Shown here: positions 1 to 14,088 of the stretch, one piece after another
Position numbering within the stretch: the stretch's first letter is position 1
How the letters are laid out: each line of letters begins with the position of its first letter
Source of the DNA: Skeletonema tropicum
Lineage: Eukaryota; Bacillariophyta; Thalassiosirophyceae; Thalassiosirales; Thalassiosiraceae
Direction: 5' to 3'
NCBI GenBank assembly: GCA_037178625.1
Contig: JAWZXG010000033.1
Location: 62,001-126,000, forward strand
DNA: 64,000 bases
Made by a program: the position numbers and the translations under genes
The notes under the pieces: generated by a model
Seen by the model: the letters and a program-made list of their open reading frames with translations, nothing else
Told to the model about the DNA's origin: nothing
The model's database searches: none

Positions 1-218
1 CCATGATCAATTCCACATGCCTCAACAAAAAAAGAAGCAGAGGCGGAGCACATTATCAGTTACAGAATTGCGTAATGCAACAGTTGTGACACATCATCCG
101 AGAATTGTAAATGAGGCGACTGGTGAGCGGGCAATGTGTGCTGTGGAGAGTGAGGTGACGAGGGCGCGGAATTTGGAGGTGGCTGTGTTGGATGCTGGAT
201 TGATGGATGAGGAGGAGG
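1..218 (+). repeat. Array, partial left-edge copy
   Basis: This is the last 218 bp of a unit. It covers SWI3 codons from about residue 141 to 212 and stops at the junction, with the truncated frame closing at 227-229. The rest lies outside the window, so the array continues leftwards. Confidence 0.95.
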
Positions 219-1949
219 TCCTTCTCTAGCTGGAGCTGCAAGATCTGTTCGCATTGCTGCAACATCGCCGATTTGTTTCGTCACTAAGCACGAAGACAGG
301 GAAGACGTTGATCGTCAAGATCTCTCTGGTACAGTCATGCAGCAGACCTAAAGCTCATGAAGCTCGCTGCTCTTAAGGATGTCTTGGAAGTTCGTGGCCA
401 GGTGGCTTCTGGAGTTCCTCTTGATTACTTCTTGAGAGAGAACGATGACAGCATCGTGTGCCTTATGGGCATCGAAGATCTTTGTTCTAAAGCCCACGTG
501 GTCAAAGCGAAGAAGACGCGTATAGAACGATGTGTTCATGCAGTCCTCCAAGAGAAAGAGCGGCAACAGATGATGGATGTTTCCTCCTCTTGTCCTCTTA
601 CCGATTGGCAGGGGCAGGATATGATTGCACATGCTTCGTTCTCTGAGACGAGGAATGCTGCAATGAGAGCACGGAAGCTTGGTTTGCTTCAACAAGCGTT
701 TGATCATGGTTTGTCATGAGCGTGTGATGTGATATTGAATTGATGAGATCTGATGAAGAAATGTCGAACGATGTAACAAGAGAAAACAACTAGATGATTA
801 TAAATACTCCCAAGAAAGTGAAAGTACAGAGTGTGGTCTTATAAGTATTGGCCATCTCTTTGGAAAGTCTTTATTATCTTATTCAAAGGGCAGTTGTCTA
901 GCAACGAGCGCAACTCCAACTCTTGCACTGATGCCTTTCTAAGTTAGTTTGCATCATCGAGGGCTAGCTCCCCTCTTCATCTCTCAAGGTTGTTGCTTAC
1001 CATGCATCACAATAATAATAAATTCTACGGTTGCCCTGCCCTTTAATTCTCTCCTTCATGCTGATAGTTGGCGCAGGTGGGCAACTTGCAACTTCCCGCC
1101 AGATGTGCTCTCATCACTCATCACCACTTTTGAAAAATTGTACAATAACCTCCATGTCGACGCACTTGCTACAGCATACAGCCTCAATATTCAATATCCA
1201 TTCTCTAACATTATCAGTGTTGATACATAATTTACAGCACACTCCGCTAAAAAACGACACCACAATATAAGTAATTATTTGAAAATAATAGGAGTACTAT
1301 CTAATTTTCAATGTCCAACCATAATATTATCATATCCACATCCCGACAAACATCCGACCGTCGCCGCCACGACGAAACATCCACATCCACCAGCAGCAAT
1401 ACTCTCAACCCCCGTCGAATTCAAACAGGCCTCCCAGGAATTCGCCGCACCGTCTACGATGGTGCACTGCGTGTCAATTCGGATGCGTATGATGTGCTCT
1501 CCTGTGCTGTGAGGGATGTTTGTTTGACAATACATGTCACTCTGCTATTCATGCTGTCGTGAACGTGAATAACAATAATAGAAGTAGCGTTGTTGACGAT
1601 GATAATGGCGGCAGTAGTAATAATGATAATGATAGCAACATGATATTAATATTTCACTCCAAGCCAAACCCAGAATGGCGAAGACACTTTCCACTCAACG
1701 CCCTCCTCCGTCCATCCATCAATTCGTTCGCCCATGATCAATTCCACATGCCTCAACAAAAAAAGAAGCAGAGGCGGAGCACATTATCAGTTACAGAATT
1801 GCGTAATGCAACAGTTGTGACACATCATCCGAGAATTGTAAATGAGGCGACTGGTGAGCGGGCAATGTGTGCTGTGGAGAGTGAGGTGACGAGGGCGCGG
1901 AATTTGGAGGTGGCTGTGTTGGATGCTGGATTGATGGATGAGGAGGAGG
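219..1949 (+). repeat. Array unit 1 (1731 bp)
   Basis: The gene B fragment reads 357-719 and carries the +GGT allele (Val-Val). The SWI3 5' frame starts at 1311 but is broken by small indels near 1518 and 1640-1672, and the distal part reopens at 1520-1960. Confidence 0.95.
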
Positions 1950-3687
1950 TCCTTCTCTAGCTGGAGCTGCAAGATCTGTTCGCATTGCTGCAACATCGCC
2001 GATTTGTTTCGTCACTAAGCACGAAGACAGGGAAGACGTTGATCGTCAAGATCTCTCTGGTACAGTCATGCAGCAGACCTAAAGCTCATGAAGCTCGCTG
2101 CTCTTAAGGATGTCTTGGAAGTTTCGTGGCCAGGTGGCTTCTGGAGTTCCTCTTGATTACTTCTTGAGAGAGAACGATGACAGCATCGTGTGCCTTATGG
2201 GCATCGAAGATCTTTGTTCTAAAGCCCACGTCAAAGCGAAGAAGACGCGTATAGAACGATGTGTTCATGCAGTCCTCCAAGAGAAAGAGCGGCAACAGAT
2301 GATGGATGTTTCCTCCTCTTGTCCTCTTACCGATTGGCAGGGGCAGGATATGATTGCACATGCTTCGTTCTCTGAGACGAGGAATGCTGCAATGAGAGCA
2401 CGGAAGCTTGGTTTGCTTCAACAAGCGTTTGATCATGGTTTTTGTCATGAGCGTGTGATGTGATATTGAATTGATGAGATCTGATGAAGAAATGTCGAAC
2501 GATGTAACAAGAGAAAACAACTAGATGATTATAAATACTCCCAAGAAAGTGAAAGTACAGAGTGTGGTCTTATAAGTATTGGCCATCTCTTTGGAAAGTC
2601 TTTATTATCTTATTCAAAGGGCAGTTGTCTAGCAACGAGCGCAACTCCAACTCTTGCACTGATGCCTTTCTAAGTTAGTTTGCATCATCGAGGGCTAGCT
2701 CCCCTCTTCATCTCTCAAGGTTGTTGCTTACCATGCATCACAATAATAATAAATTCTACGGTTGCCCTGCCCTTTAATTCTTCTTCTCCTTCATGCTGAT
2801 AGTTGGCGCAGGTGGGCAACTTGCAACTTCCCGCCAGATGTGCTCTCATCACTCATCACCACTTTTGAAAAATTGTACAATAACCTCCATGTCGACGCAC
2901 TTGCTACAGCATACAGCCTCAATATTCAATATCCATTCTCTAACATTTATCAGTGTTGATACATAATTTACAGCACACTCCGCTAAAAAAAACGACACCA
3001 CATATAATAAGTAATTATTTGAAAATAATAGGAGTACTATCTAATTTTCAATGTCCAACCATAATATTATCATATCCACATCCCGACAAACATCCGACCG
3101 TCGCCGCCACGACGAAACATCCACATCCACCAGCAGCAATACTCTCAACCCCCGTCGAATTCAAACAGGCCTCCCAGGAATTCGCCGCACCGTCTACGAT
3201 GGTGCACTGCGTGTCAATTCGGATGCGTATGATGTGCTCTCCTGTGCTGTGAGGGATGTGTTTGACAATACATGTCACTCTGCTATTCATGCTGTCGTGA
3301 ACGTGAATAACAATAATAGAAGTAGCGTTGTTGACGATGATAATGGCGGCAGTAGTAATAATGATAATGATAGCAACATGAATATTAATATTTCACTCCA
3401 AGCCAAACCAGAATGGCGAAGACACTTTCCACTCAACGCCCTCCTCCGTCCATCCATCAATTCGTTCGCCCATGATCAATTCCACATGCCTCAACAAAAA
3501 AAGAAGCAGAGGCGGAGCACATTATCAGTTACAGAATTGCGTAATGCAACAGTTGTGACACATCATCCGAGAATTGTAAATGAGGCGACTGGTGAGCGGG
3601 CAATGTGTGCTGTGGAGAGTGAGGTGACGAGGGCGCGGAATTTGGAGGTGGCTGTGTTGGATGCTGGATTGATGGATGAGGAGGAGG
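1950..3687 (+). repeat. Array unit 2 (1738 bp)
   Basis: The gene B fragment is altered (2110-2463) by an extra T near 2121 and extra bases near 2440. The truncated SWI3 frame is intact at 3051-3698. The spacer has extra TTCTTC and ATAATA bases near 2780 and 3003. Confidence 0.95.
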
Positions 3688-5419
3688 TCCTTCTCTAGCT
3701 GGAGCTGCAAGATCTGTTCGCATTGCTGCAACATCGCCGATTTGTTTCGTCACTAAGCACGAAGACAGGGAAGACGTTGATCGTCAAGATCTCTCTGGTA
3801 CAGTCATGCAGCAGACCTAAAGCTCATGAAGCTCGCTGCTCTTAAGGATGTCTTGGAAGTTCGTGGCCAGGTGGCTTCTGGAGTTCCTCTTGATTACTTC
3901 TTGAGAGAGAACGATGACAGCATCGTGTGCCTTATGGGCATCGAAGATCTTTGTTCTAAAGCCCACGTCAAAGCGAAGAAGACGCGTATAGAACGATGTG
4001 TTCATGCAGTCCTCCAAGAGAAAGAGCGGCAACAGATGATGGATGTTTCCTCCTCTTGTCCTCTTACCGATTGGCAGGGGCAGGATATGATTGCACATGC
4101 TTCGTTCTCTGAGACGAGGAATGCTGCAATGAGAGCACGGAAGCTTGGTTTGCTTCAACAAGCGTTTGATCATGGTTTGTCATGAGCGTGTGATGTGATA
4201 TTGAATTGATGAGATCTGATGAAGAAATGTCGAACGATGTAACAAGAGAAAACAACTAGATGATTATAAATACTCCCAAGAAAGTGAAAGTACAGAGTGT
4301 GGTCTTATAAGTATTGGCCATCTCTTTGGAAAGTCTTTATTATCTTATTCAAAGGGCAGTTGTCTAGCAACGAGCGCAACTCCAACTCTTGCACTGATGC
4401 CTTTCTAAGTTAGTTTTGCATCATCGAGGGCTAGCTCCCCTCTTCATCTCTCAAGGTTGTTGCTTACCATGCATCACAATAATAATAAATTCTACGGTTG
4501 CCCTGCCTTTAATTCTCTCTCCTTCATGCTGATAGTTGGCGCAGGTGGGCAACTTGCAACTTCCCGCCAGATGTGCTCTCATCACACTCATCACCACTTT
4601 TGAAAAATTGTACAATAACCTCCATGTCGACGCACTTGCTACAGCATACAGCCTCAATATTCAATATCCATTCTCTACATCATTATCAGTGTTGATACAT
4701 AATTTACAGCACACTCCGCTAAAAAACGACACCACAATATAAGTAATTATTTGAAAATAATAGGAGTACTATCTAATTTTCAATGTCCAACCATAATATT
4801 ATCATATCCACATCCCGACAAACATCCGACCGTCGCCGCCACGACGAAACATCCACATCCACCAGCAGCAATACTCTCAACCCCCGTCGAATTCAAACAG
4901 GCCTCCCAGGAATTCGCCGCACCGTCTACGATGGTGCACTGCGTGTCAATTCGGATGCGTATGATGTGCTCTCCTGTGCTGTGAGGGATGTGTTTGACAA
5001 TACATGTCACTCTGCTATTCATGCTGTCGTGAACGTGAATAACAATAATAGAAGTAGCGTTGTTGACGATGATAATGGCGGCAGTAGTAATAATGATAAT
5101 GATAGCAACATGAATATTAATATTTCACTCCAAGCCAAACCAGAATGGCGAAGACACTTTCCACTCAACGCCCTCCTCCGTCCATCCATCAATTCGTTCG
5201 CCCATGATCAATTCCACATGCCTCAACAAAAAAAGAAGCAGAGGCGGAGCACATTATCAGTTACAGAATTGCGTAATGCAACAGTTGTGACACATCATCC
5301 GAGAATTGTAAATGAGGCGACTGGTGAGCGGGCAATGTGTGCTGTGGAGAGTGAGGTGACGAGGGCGCGGAATTTGGAGGTGGCTGTGTTGGATGCTGGA
5401 TTGATGGATGAGGAGGAGG
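3688..5419 (+). repeat. Array unit 3 (1732 bp)
   Basis: The gene B fragment 3826-4185 lacks the extra GGT. The truncated SWI3 frame is intact at 4783-5430. Confidence 0.95.
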
Positions 5420-7162
5420 TCCTTCTCTAGCTGGAGCTGCAAGATCTGTTCGCATTGCTGCAACATCGCCGATTTGTTTCGTCACTAAGCACGAAGACAG
5501 GGAAGACGTTGATCGTCAAGATCTCTCTGGTACAGTCATGCAGCAGACCTAAAGCTCATGAAGCTCGCTGCTCTTAAGGATGTCTTGGAAGTTCGTGGCC
5601 AGGTGGCTTCTGGAGTTCCTCTTGATTACTTCTTGAGAGAGAACGATGACAGCATCGTGTGCCTTATGGGCATCGAAGATCTTTGTTCTAAAGCCCACGT
5701 CAAAGCGAAGAAGACGCGTATAGAACGATGTGTTCATGCAGTCCTCCAAGAGAAAGAGCGGCAACAGATGATGGATGTTTCCTCCTCTTGTCCTCTTACC
5801 GATTGGCAGGGGCAGGATATGATTGCACATGCTTCGTTCTCTGAGACGAGGAATGCTGCAATGAGAGCACGGAAGCTTGGTTTGCTTCAACAAGCGTTTG
5901 ATCATGGTTTGTCATGAGCGTGTGATGTGATATTGAATTGATGAGATCTGATGAAGAAATGGTGTCGAACGATGTAACAAGAGAAAACAACTAGATGATT
6001 ATAAATACTCCCAAGAAAGTGAAAGTACAGAGTGTGGTCTTATAAGTATTGGCCATCTCTTTGGAAAGTCTTTATTATCTTATTCAAAGGGCAGTTGTCT
6101 AGCCAACGAGCGCAACTCCAACTCTTGCACTGATGCCTTTCTAAGTTAGTTTGCATCATCCGAGGGCTAGCTCCCCCCTCTTCATCTCTCAAGGTTGTTG
6201 CTTACCATGCATCACAATAATAATAAATTCTACGGTTGCCCTGCCCTTTAATTCTCTCCTTCATGCTGATAGTTGGCGCAGGTGGGCAACTTGCAACTTC
6301 CCGCCAGATGTGCTCTCATCACTCATCACCACTTTTGAAAAAATTGTACAATAACCTCCATGTCGACGCACTTGCTACAGCATACAGGCCTCAATATTCA
6401 ATATCCATTCTCTAACATCATTATCAGTGTTGATACATAATTTACAGCACACTCCGCTAAAAAACGACACCACAATATAAGTAGTAATTATTTGAAAATA
6501 ATAGAGGAGTACTATCTAATTTTCAATGTCCAACCATAATATTATCATATCCACATCCCGACAAACATCCGACCGTCGCCGCCACGACGAAACATCCACA
6601 TCCACCAGCAGCAATACTCTCAACCCCCGTCGAATTCAAACAGGCCTCCCAGGAATTCGCCGCACCGTCTACGATGGTGCACTGCCGTGTCAATTCGGAT
6701 GCGTATGATGTGCTCTCCTGTGCTGTGAGGGATGTGTTTGACAATACATGTCACTCTGCTATTCATGCTGTCGTGAACGTGAATAACAATAATAGAAGTA
6801 GCGTTGTTGACGATGATAATGGCGGCAGTAGTAATAATGATAATGATAGCAACATGAATATTAATATTTCACTCCAAGCCAAACCAGAATGGCGAAGACA
6901 CTTTCCACTCAACGCCCTCCTCCGTCCATCCATCAATTCGTTCGCCCATGATCAATTCCACATGCCTCAACAAAAAAGAAGCAGAGGCGGAGCACATTAT
7001 CAGTTACAGAATTGCGTAATGCAACAGTTGTGACACATCATCCGAGAATTGTAAATGAGGCGACTGGTGAGCGGGCAATGTGTGCTGTGGAGAGTGAGGT
7101 GACGAGGGCGCGGAATTTGGAGGTGGCTGTGTTGGATGCTGGATTGATGGATGAGGAGGAGG
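5420..7162 (+). repeat. Array unit 4 (1743 bp)
   Basis: The gene B fragment is 5558-5917. The SWI3 5' frame starts at 6526 but is frameshifted by an extra C near 6685 and one missing A in the A-run near 6975. Several other single-base insertions lie at 5960-6510. Confidence 0.95.
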
Positions 7163-8893
7163 TCCTTCTCTAGCTGGAGCTGCAAGATCTGTTCGCATTG
7201 CTGCAACATCGCCGATTTGTTTCGTCACTAAGCACGAAGACAGGGAAGACGTTGATCGTCAAGATCTCTCTGGTACAGTCATGCAGCAGACCTAAAGCTC
7301 ATGAAGCTCGCTGCTCTTAAGGATGTCTTGGAAGTTCGTGGCCAGGTGGCTTCTGGAGTTCCTCTTGATTACTTCTTGAGAGAGAACGATGACAGCATCG
7401 TGTGCCTTATGGGCATCGAAGATCTTTGTTCTAAAGCCCACGTCAAAGCGAAGAAGACGCGTATAGAACGATGTGTTCATGCAGTCCTCCAAGAGAAAGA
7501 GCGGCAACAGATGATGGATGTTTCCTCCTCTTGTCCTCTTACCGATTGGCAGGGGCAGGATATGATTGCACATGCTTCGTTCTCTGAGACGAGGAATGCT
7601 GCAATGAGAGCACGGAAGCTTGGTTTGCTTCAACAAGCGTTTGATCATGGTTTGTCATGAGCGTGTGATGTGATATTGAATTGATGAGATCTGATGAAGA
7701 AATGTCGAACGATGTAACAAGAGAAAACAACTAGATGATTATAAATACTCCCAAGAAAGTGAAAGTACAGAGTGTGGTCTTATAAGTATTGGCCATCTCT
7801 TTGGAAAGTCTTTATTATCTTATTCAAAGGGCAGTTGTCTAGCAACGAGCGCAACTCCAACTCTTGCACTGATGCCTTTCTAAGTTAGTTTGCATCATCG
7901 AGGGCTAGCTCCCCTCTTCATCTCTCAAGGTTGTTGCTTACCATGCATCACAATAATAATAAATTCTACGGTTGCCCTGCCCTTTAATTCTCTCCTTCAT
8001 GCTGATAGTTGGCGCAGGTGGGCAACTTGCAACTTCCCGCCAGATGTGCTCTCATCACTCATCACCACTTTTTGAAAAATTGTACAATAACCTCCATGTC
8101 GACGCACTTGCTACAGCATACAGCCTCAATATTCAATATCCATTCTCTACATCATTATCAGTGTTGATACATAATTTACAGCACACTCCGCTAAAAAACG
8201 ACACCACAATATAGTAGTAATTATTTGAAAATAATAGGAGTACTATCTAATTTTCAATGTCCAACCATAATATTATCATATCCACATCCCGACAAACATC
8301 CGACCGTCGCCGCCACGACGAAACATCCACATCCACCAGCAGCAATACTCTCAACCCCCGTCGAATTCAAACAGGCCTCCCAGGAATTCGCCGCACCGTC
8401 TACGATGGTGCACTGCGTGTCAATTCGGATGCGTATGATGTGCTCTCCTGTGCTGTGAGGGATGTGTTTGACAATACATGTCACTCTGCTATTCATGCTG
8501 TCGTGAACGTGAATAACAATAATAGAAGTAGCGTTGTTGACGATGATAATGGCGGCAGTAGTAATAATGATAATGATAGCAACATGAATATTAATATTTC
8601 ACTCCAAGCCAAACCAGAATGGCGAAGACACTTTCCACTCAACGCCCTCCTCCGTCCATCCATCAATTCGTTCGCCCATGATCAATTCCACATGCCTCAA
8701 CAAAAAAAGAAGCAGAGGCGGAGCACATTATCAGTTACAGAATTGCGTAATGCAACAGTTGTGACACATCATCCGAGAATTGTAAATGAGGCGACTGGTG
8801 AGCGGGCAATGTGTGCTGTGGAGAGTGAGGTGACGAGGGCGCGGAATTTGGAGGTGGCTGTGTTGGATGCTGGATTGATGGATGAGGAGGAGG
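7163..8893 (+). repeat. Array unit 5 (1731 bp)
   Basis: The gene B fragment is 7301-7660. The truncated SWI3 frame is intact at 8257-8904. The spacer carries the TAGTAG variant near 8211, shared with units 6-9 and 13. Confidence 0.95.
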
Positions 8894-10625
8894 TCCTTCT
8901 CTAGCTGGAGCTGCAAGATCTGTTCGCATTGCTGCAACATCGCCGATTTGTTTCGTCACTAAGCACGAAGACAGGGAAGACGTTGATCGTCAAGATCTCT
9001 CTGGTACAGTCATGCAGCAGACCTAAAGCTCATGAAGCTCGCTGCTCTTAAGGATGTCTTGGAAGTTCGTGGCCAGGTGGCTTCTGGAGTTCCTCTTGAT
9101 TACTTCTTGAGAGAGAACGATGACAGCATCGTGTGCCTTATGGGCATCGAAGATCTTTGTTCTAAAGCCCACGTCAAAGCGAAGAAGACGCGTATAGAAC
9201 GATGTGTTCATGCAGTCCTCCAAGAGAAAGAGCGGCAACAGATGATGGATGTTTCCTCCTCTTGTCCTCTTACCGATTGGCAGGGGCAGGATATGATTGC
9301 ACATGCTTCGTTCTCTGAGACGAGGAATGCTGCAATGAGAGCACGGAAGCTTGGTTTGCTTCAACAAGCGTTTGATCATGGTTTGTCATGAGCGTGTGAT
9401 GTGATATTGAATTGATGAGATCTGATGAAGAAATGTCGAACGATGTAACAAGAGAAAACAACTAGATGATTATAAATACTCCCAAGAAAGTGAAAGTACA
9501 GAGTGTGGTCTTATAAGTATTGGCCATCTCTTTGGAAAGTCTCTTTATTATCTTATTCAAAGGGCAGTTGTCTAGCAACGAGCGCAACTCCAACTCTTGC
9601 ACTGATGCCTTTCTAAGTTAGTTTGCATCATCGAGGGCTAGCTCCCCTCTTCATCTCTCAAGGTTGTTGCTTACCATGCATCACAATAATAATAAATTCT
9701 ACGGTTGCCCTGCCCTTTAATTCTCTCCTTCATGCTGATAGTTGGCGCAGGTGGGCAACTTGCAACTTCCCGCCAGATGTGCTCTCATCACTCATCACCA
9801 CTTTTGAAAAATTGTACAATAACCTCCATGTCGACGCACTTGCTACAGCATACAGCCTCAATATTCAATATCCATTCTCTACACATTATCAGTGTTGATA
9901 CATAATTTACAGCACACTCCGCTAAAAAAACGACACCACAATATAGTAGTAATTATTTGAAAATAATAGGAGTACTATCTAATTTTCAATGTCCAACCAT
10001 AATATTATCATATCCACATCCCGACAAACATCCGACCGTCGCCGCCACGACGAAACATCCACATCCACCAGCAGCAATACTCTCAACCCCCGTCGAATTC
10101 AAACAGGCCTCCCAGGAATTCGCCGCACCGTCTACGATGGTGCACTGCGTGTCAATTCGGATGCGTATGATGTGCTCTCCTGTGCTGTGAGGGATGTGTT
10201 TGACAATACATGTCACTCTGCTATTCATGCTGTCGTGAACGTGAATAACAATAATAGAAGTAGCGTTGTTGACGATGATAATGGCGGCAGTAGTAATAAT
10301 GATAATGATAGCAACATGAATATTAATATTTCACTCCAAGCCAAACCAGAATGGCGAAGACACTTTCCACTCAACGCCCTCCTCCGTCCATCCATCAATT
10401 CGTTCGCCCATGATCAATTCCACATGCCTCAACAAAAAAAGAAGCAGAGGCGGAGCACATTATCAGTTACAGAATTGCGTAATGCAACAGTTGTGACACA
10501 TCATCCGAGAATTGTAAATGAGGCGACTGGTGAGCGGGCAATGTGTGCTGTGGAGAGTGAGGTGACGAGGGCGCGGAATTTGGAGGTGGCTGTGTTGGAT
10601 GCTGGATTGATGGATGAGGAGGAGG
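8894..10625 (+). repeat. Array unit 6 (1732 bp)
   Basis: The gene B fragment is 9032-9391. The truncated SWI3 frame is intact at 9989-10636. An extra CT lies near 9540, and the spacer has the TAGTAG variant. Confidence 0.95.
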
Positions 10626-12356
10626 TCCTTCTCTAGCTGGAGCTGCAAGATCTGTTCGCATTGCTGCAACATCGCCGATTTGTTTCGTCACTAAGCACGA
10701 AGACAGGGAAGACGTTGATCGTCAAGATCTCTCTGGTACAGTCATGCAGCAGACCTAAAGCTCATGAAGCTCGCTGCTCTTAAGGATGTCTTGGAAGTTC
10801 GTGGCCAGGTGGCTTCTGGAGTTCCTCTTGATTACTTCTTGAGAGAGAACGATGACAGCATCGTGTGCCTTATGGGCATCGAAGATCTTTGTTCTAAAGC
10901 CCACGTCAAAGCGAAGAAGACGCGTATAGAACGATGTGTTCATGCAGTCCTCCAAGAGAAAGAGCGGCAACAGATGATGGATGTTTCCTCCTCTTGTCCT
11001 CTTACCGATTGGCAGGGGCAGGATATGATTGCACATGCTTCGTTCTCTGAGACGAGGAATGCTGCAATGAGAGCACGGAAGCTTGGTTTGCTTCAACAAG
11101 CGTTTGATCATGGTTTGTCATGAGCGTGTGATGTGATATTGAATTGATGAGATCTGATGAAGAAATGTCGAACGATGTAACAAGAGAAAACAACTAGATG
11201 ATTATAAATACTCCCAAGAAAGTGAAAGTACAGAGTGTGGTCTTATAAGTATTGGCCATCTCTTTGGAAAGTCTTTATTATCTTATTCAAAGGGCAGTTG
11301 TCTAGCAACGAGCGCAACTCCAACTCTTGCACTGATGCCTTTCTAAGTTAGTTTGCATCATCGAGGGCTAGCTCCCCTCTTCATCTCTCAAGGTTGTTGC
11401 TTACCATGCATCACAATAATAATAAATTCTACGGTTGCCCTGCCCTTTAATTCTCTCCTTCATGCTGATAGTTGGCGCAGGTGGGCAACTTGCAACTTCC
11501 CGCCAGATGTGCTCTCATCACTCATCACCACTTTTGAAAAATTGTACAATAACCTCCATGTCGACGCACTTGCTACAGCATACAGCCTCAATATTCAATA
11601 TCCATTCTCTAACATCATTATCAGTGTTGATACATAATTTACAGCACACTCCGCTAAAAAACGACACCACAATATAGTAGTAATTATTTGAAAATAATAG
11701 GAGTACTATCTAATTTTCAATGTCCAACCATAATATTATCATATCCACATCCCGACAAACATCCGACCGTCGCCGCCACGACGAAACATCCACATCCACC
11801 AGCAGCAATACTCTCAACCCCCGTCGAATTCAAACAGGCCTCCCAGGAATTCGCCGCACCGTCTACGATGGTGCACTGCGTGTCAATTCGGATGCGTATG
11901 ATGTGCTCTCCTGTGCTGTGAGGGATGTGTTTGACAATACATGTCACTCTGCTATTCATGCTGTCGTGAACGTGAATAACAATAATAGAAGTAGCGTTGT
12001 TGACGATGATAATGGCGGCAGTAGTAATAATGATAATGATAGCAACATGAATATTAATATTTCACTCCAAGCCAAACCAGAATGGCGAAGACACTTTCCA
12101 CTCAACGCCCTCCTCCGTCCATCCATCAATTCGTTCGCCCATGATCAATTCCACATGCCTCAACAAAAAAAGAAGCAGAGGCGGAGCACATTATCAGTTA
12201 CAGAATTGCGTAATGCAACAGTTGTGACACATCATCCGAGAATTGTAAATGAGGCGACTGGTGAGCGGGCAATGTGTGCTGTGGAGAGTGAGGTGACGAG
12301 GGCGCGGAATTTGGAGGTGGCTGTGTTGGATGCTGGATTGATGGATGAGGAGGAGG
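10626..12356 (+). repeat. Array unit 7 (1731 bp)
   Basis: The gene B fragment is 10764-11123. The truncated SWI3 frame is intact at 11720-12367. TAGTAG spacer variant. Confidence 0.95.
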
Positions 12357-14088
12357 TCCTTCTCTAGCTGGAGCTGCAAGATCTGTTCGCATTGCTGCAA
12401 CATCGCCGATTTGTTTCGTCACTAAGCACGAAGACAGGGAAGACGTTGATCGTCAAGATCTCTCTGGTACAGTCATGCAGCAGACCTAAAGCTCATGAAG
12501 CTCGCTGCTCTTAAGGATGTCTTGGAAGTTCGTGGCCAGGTGGCTTCTGGAGTTCCTCTTGATTACTTCTTGAGAGAGAACGATGACAGCATCGTGTGCC
12601 TTATGGGCATCGAAGATCTTTGTTCTAAAGCCCACGTCAAAGCGAAGAAGACGCGTATAGAACGATGTGTTCATGCAGTCCTCCAAGAGAAAGAGCGGCA
12701 ACAGATGATGGATGTTTCCTCCTCTTGTCCTCTTACCGATTGGCAGGGGCAGGATATGATTGCACATGCTTCGTTCTCTGAGACGAGGAATGCTGCAATG
12801 AGAGCACGGAAGCTTGGTTTGCTTCAACAAGCGTTTGATCATGGTTTGTCATGAGCGTGTGATGTGATATTGAATTGATGAGATCTGATGAAGAAATGTC
12901 GAACGATGTAACAAGAGAAAACAACTAGATGATTATAAATACTCCCAAGAAAGTGAAAGTACAGAGTGTGGTCTTATAAGTATTGGCCATCTCTTTGGAA
13001 AGTCTTTATTATCTTATTCAAAGGGCAGTTGTCTAGCAACGAGCGCAACTCCAACTCTTGCACTGATGCCTTTCTAAGTTAGTTTGCATCATCGAGGGCT
13101 AGCTCCCCTCTTCATCTCTCAAGGTTGTTGCTTACCATGCATCACAATAATAATAAATTCTACGGTTGCCCTGCCCTTTAATTCTCTCCTTCATGCTGAT
13201 AGTTGGCGCAGGTGGGCAACTTGCAACTTCCCGCCAGATGTGCTCTCATCACTCATCACCACTTTTGAAAAATTGTACAATAACCTCCATGTCGACGCAC
13301 TTGCTACAGCATACAGCCTCAATATTCAATATCCATTCTCTAACATCATTATCAGTTGTTGATACATAATTTACAGCACACTCCGCTAAAAAACGACACC
13401 ACAATATAGTAGTAATTATTTGAAAATAATAGGAGTACTATCTAATTTTCAATGTCCAACCATAATATTATCATATCCACATCCCGACAAACATCCGACC
13501 GTCGCCGCCACGACGAAACATCCACATCCACCAGCAGCAATACTCTCAACCCCCGTCGAATTCAAACAGGCCTCCCAGGAATTCGCCGCACCGTCTACGA
13601 TGGTGCACTGCGTGTCAATTCGGATGCGTATGATGTGCTCTCCTGTGCTGTGAGGGATGTGTTTGACAATACATGTCACTCTGCTATTCATGCTGTCGTG
13701 AACGTGAATAACAATAATAGAAGTAGCGTTGTTGACGATGATAATGGCGGCAGTAGTAATAATGATAATGATAGCAACATGAATATTAATATTTCACTCC
13801 AAGCCAAACCAGAATGGCGAAGACACTTTCCACTCAACGCCCTCCTCCGTCCATCCATCAATTCGTTCGCCCATGATCAATTCCACATGCCTCAACAAAA
13901 AAAGAAGCAGAGGCGGAGCACATTATCAGTTACAGAATTGCGTAATGCAACAGTTGTGACACATCATCCGAGAATTGTAAATGAGGCGACTGGTGAGCGG
14001 GCAATGTGTGCTGTGGAGAGTGAGGTGACGAGGGCGCGGAATTTGGAGGTGGCTGTGTTGGATGCTGGATTGATGGATGAGGAGGAGG
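12357..14088 (+). repeat. Array unit 8 (1732 bp)
   Basis: The gene B fragment is 12495-12854. The truncated SWI3 frame is intact at 13452-14099. TAGTAG spacer variant. Confidence 0.95.

Noticed and set aside
348..707. Long open frame (118-119 aa) on the minus strand opposite gene B, repeated in most units
   Set aside because: It is the complementary reading of a coding segment and is conserved only because the whole unit is copied. It has no recognisable domain.
1279..1512. Plus-strand 77-aa frame overlapping the SWI3 start in another phase, present in most units
   Set aside because: It overlaps the N-terminal SWI3 codons in a different frame. The intact gene shows which frame is real.
1787..2015. 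Overlapping minus-strand frames of 69 and 74 aa across the SWI3 5' end and the junction in each unit
   Set aside because: Low-complexity Pro/His/Gln composition, two frames over the same bases, and they span a rearrangement junction, so they are shadows.
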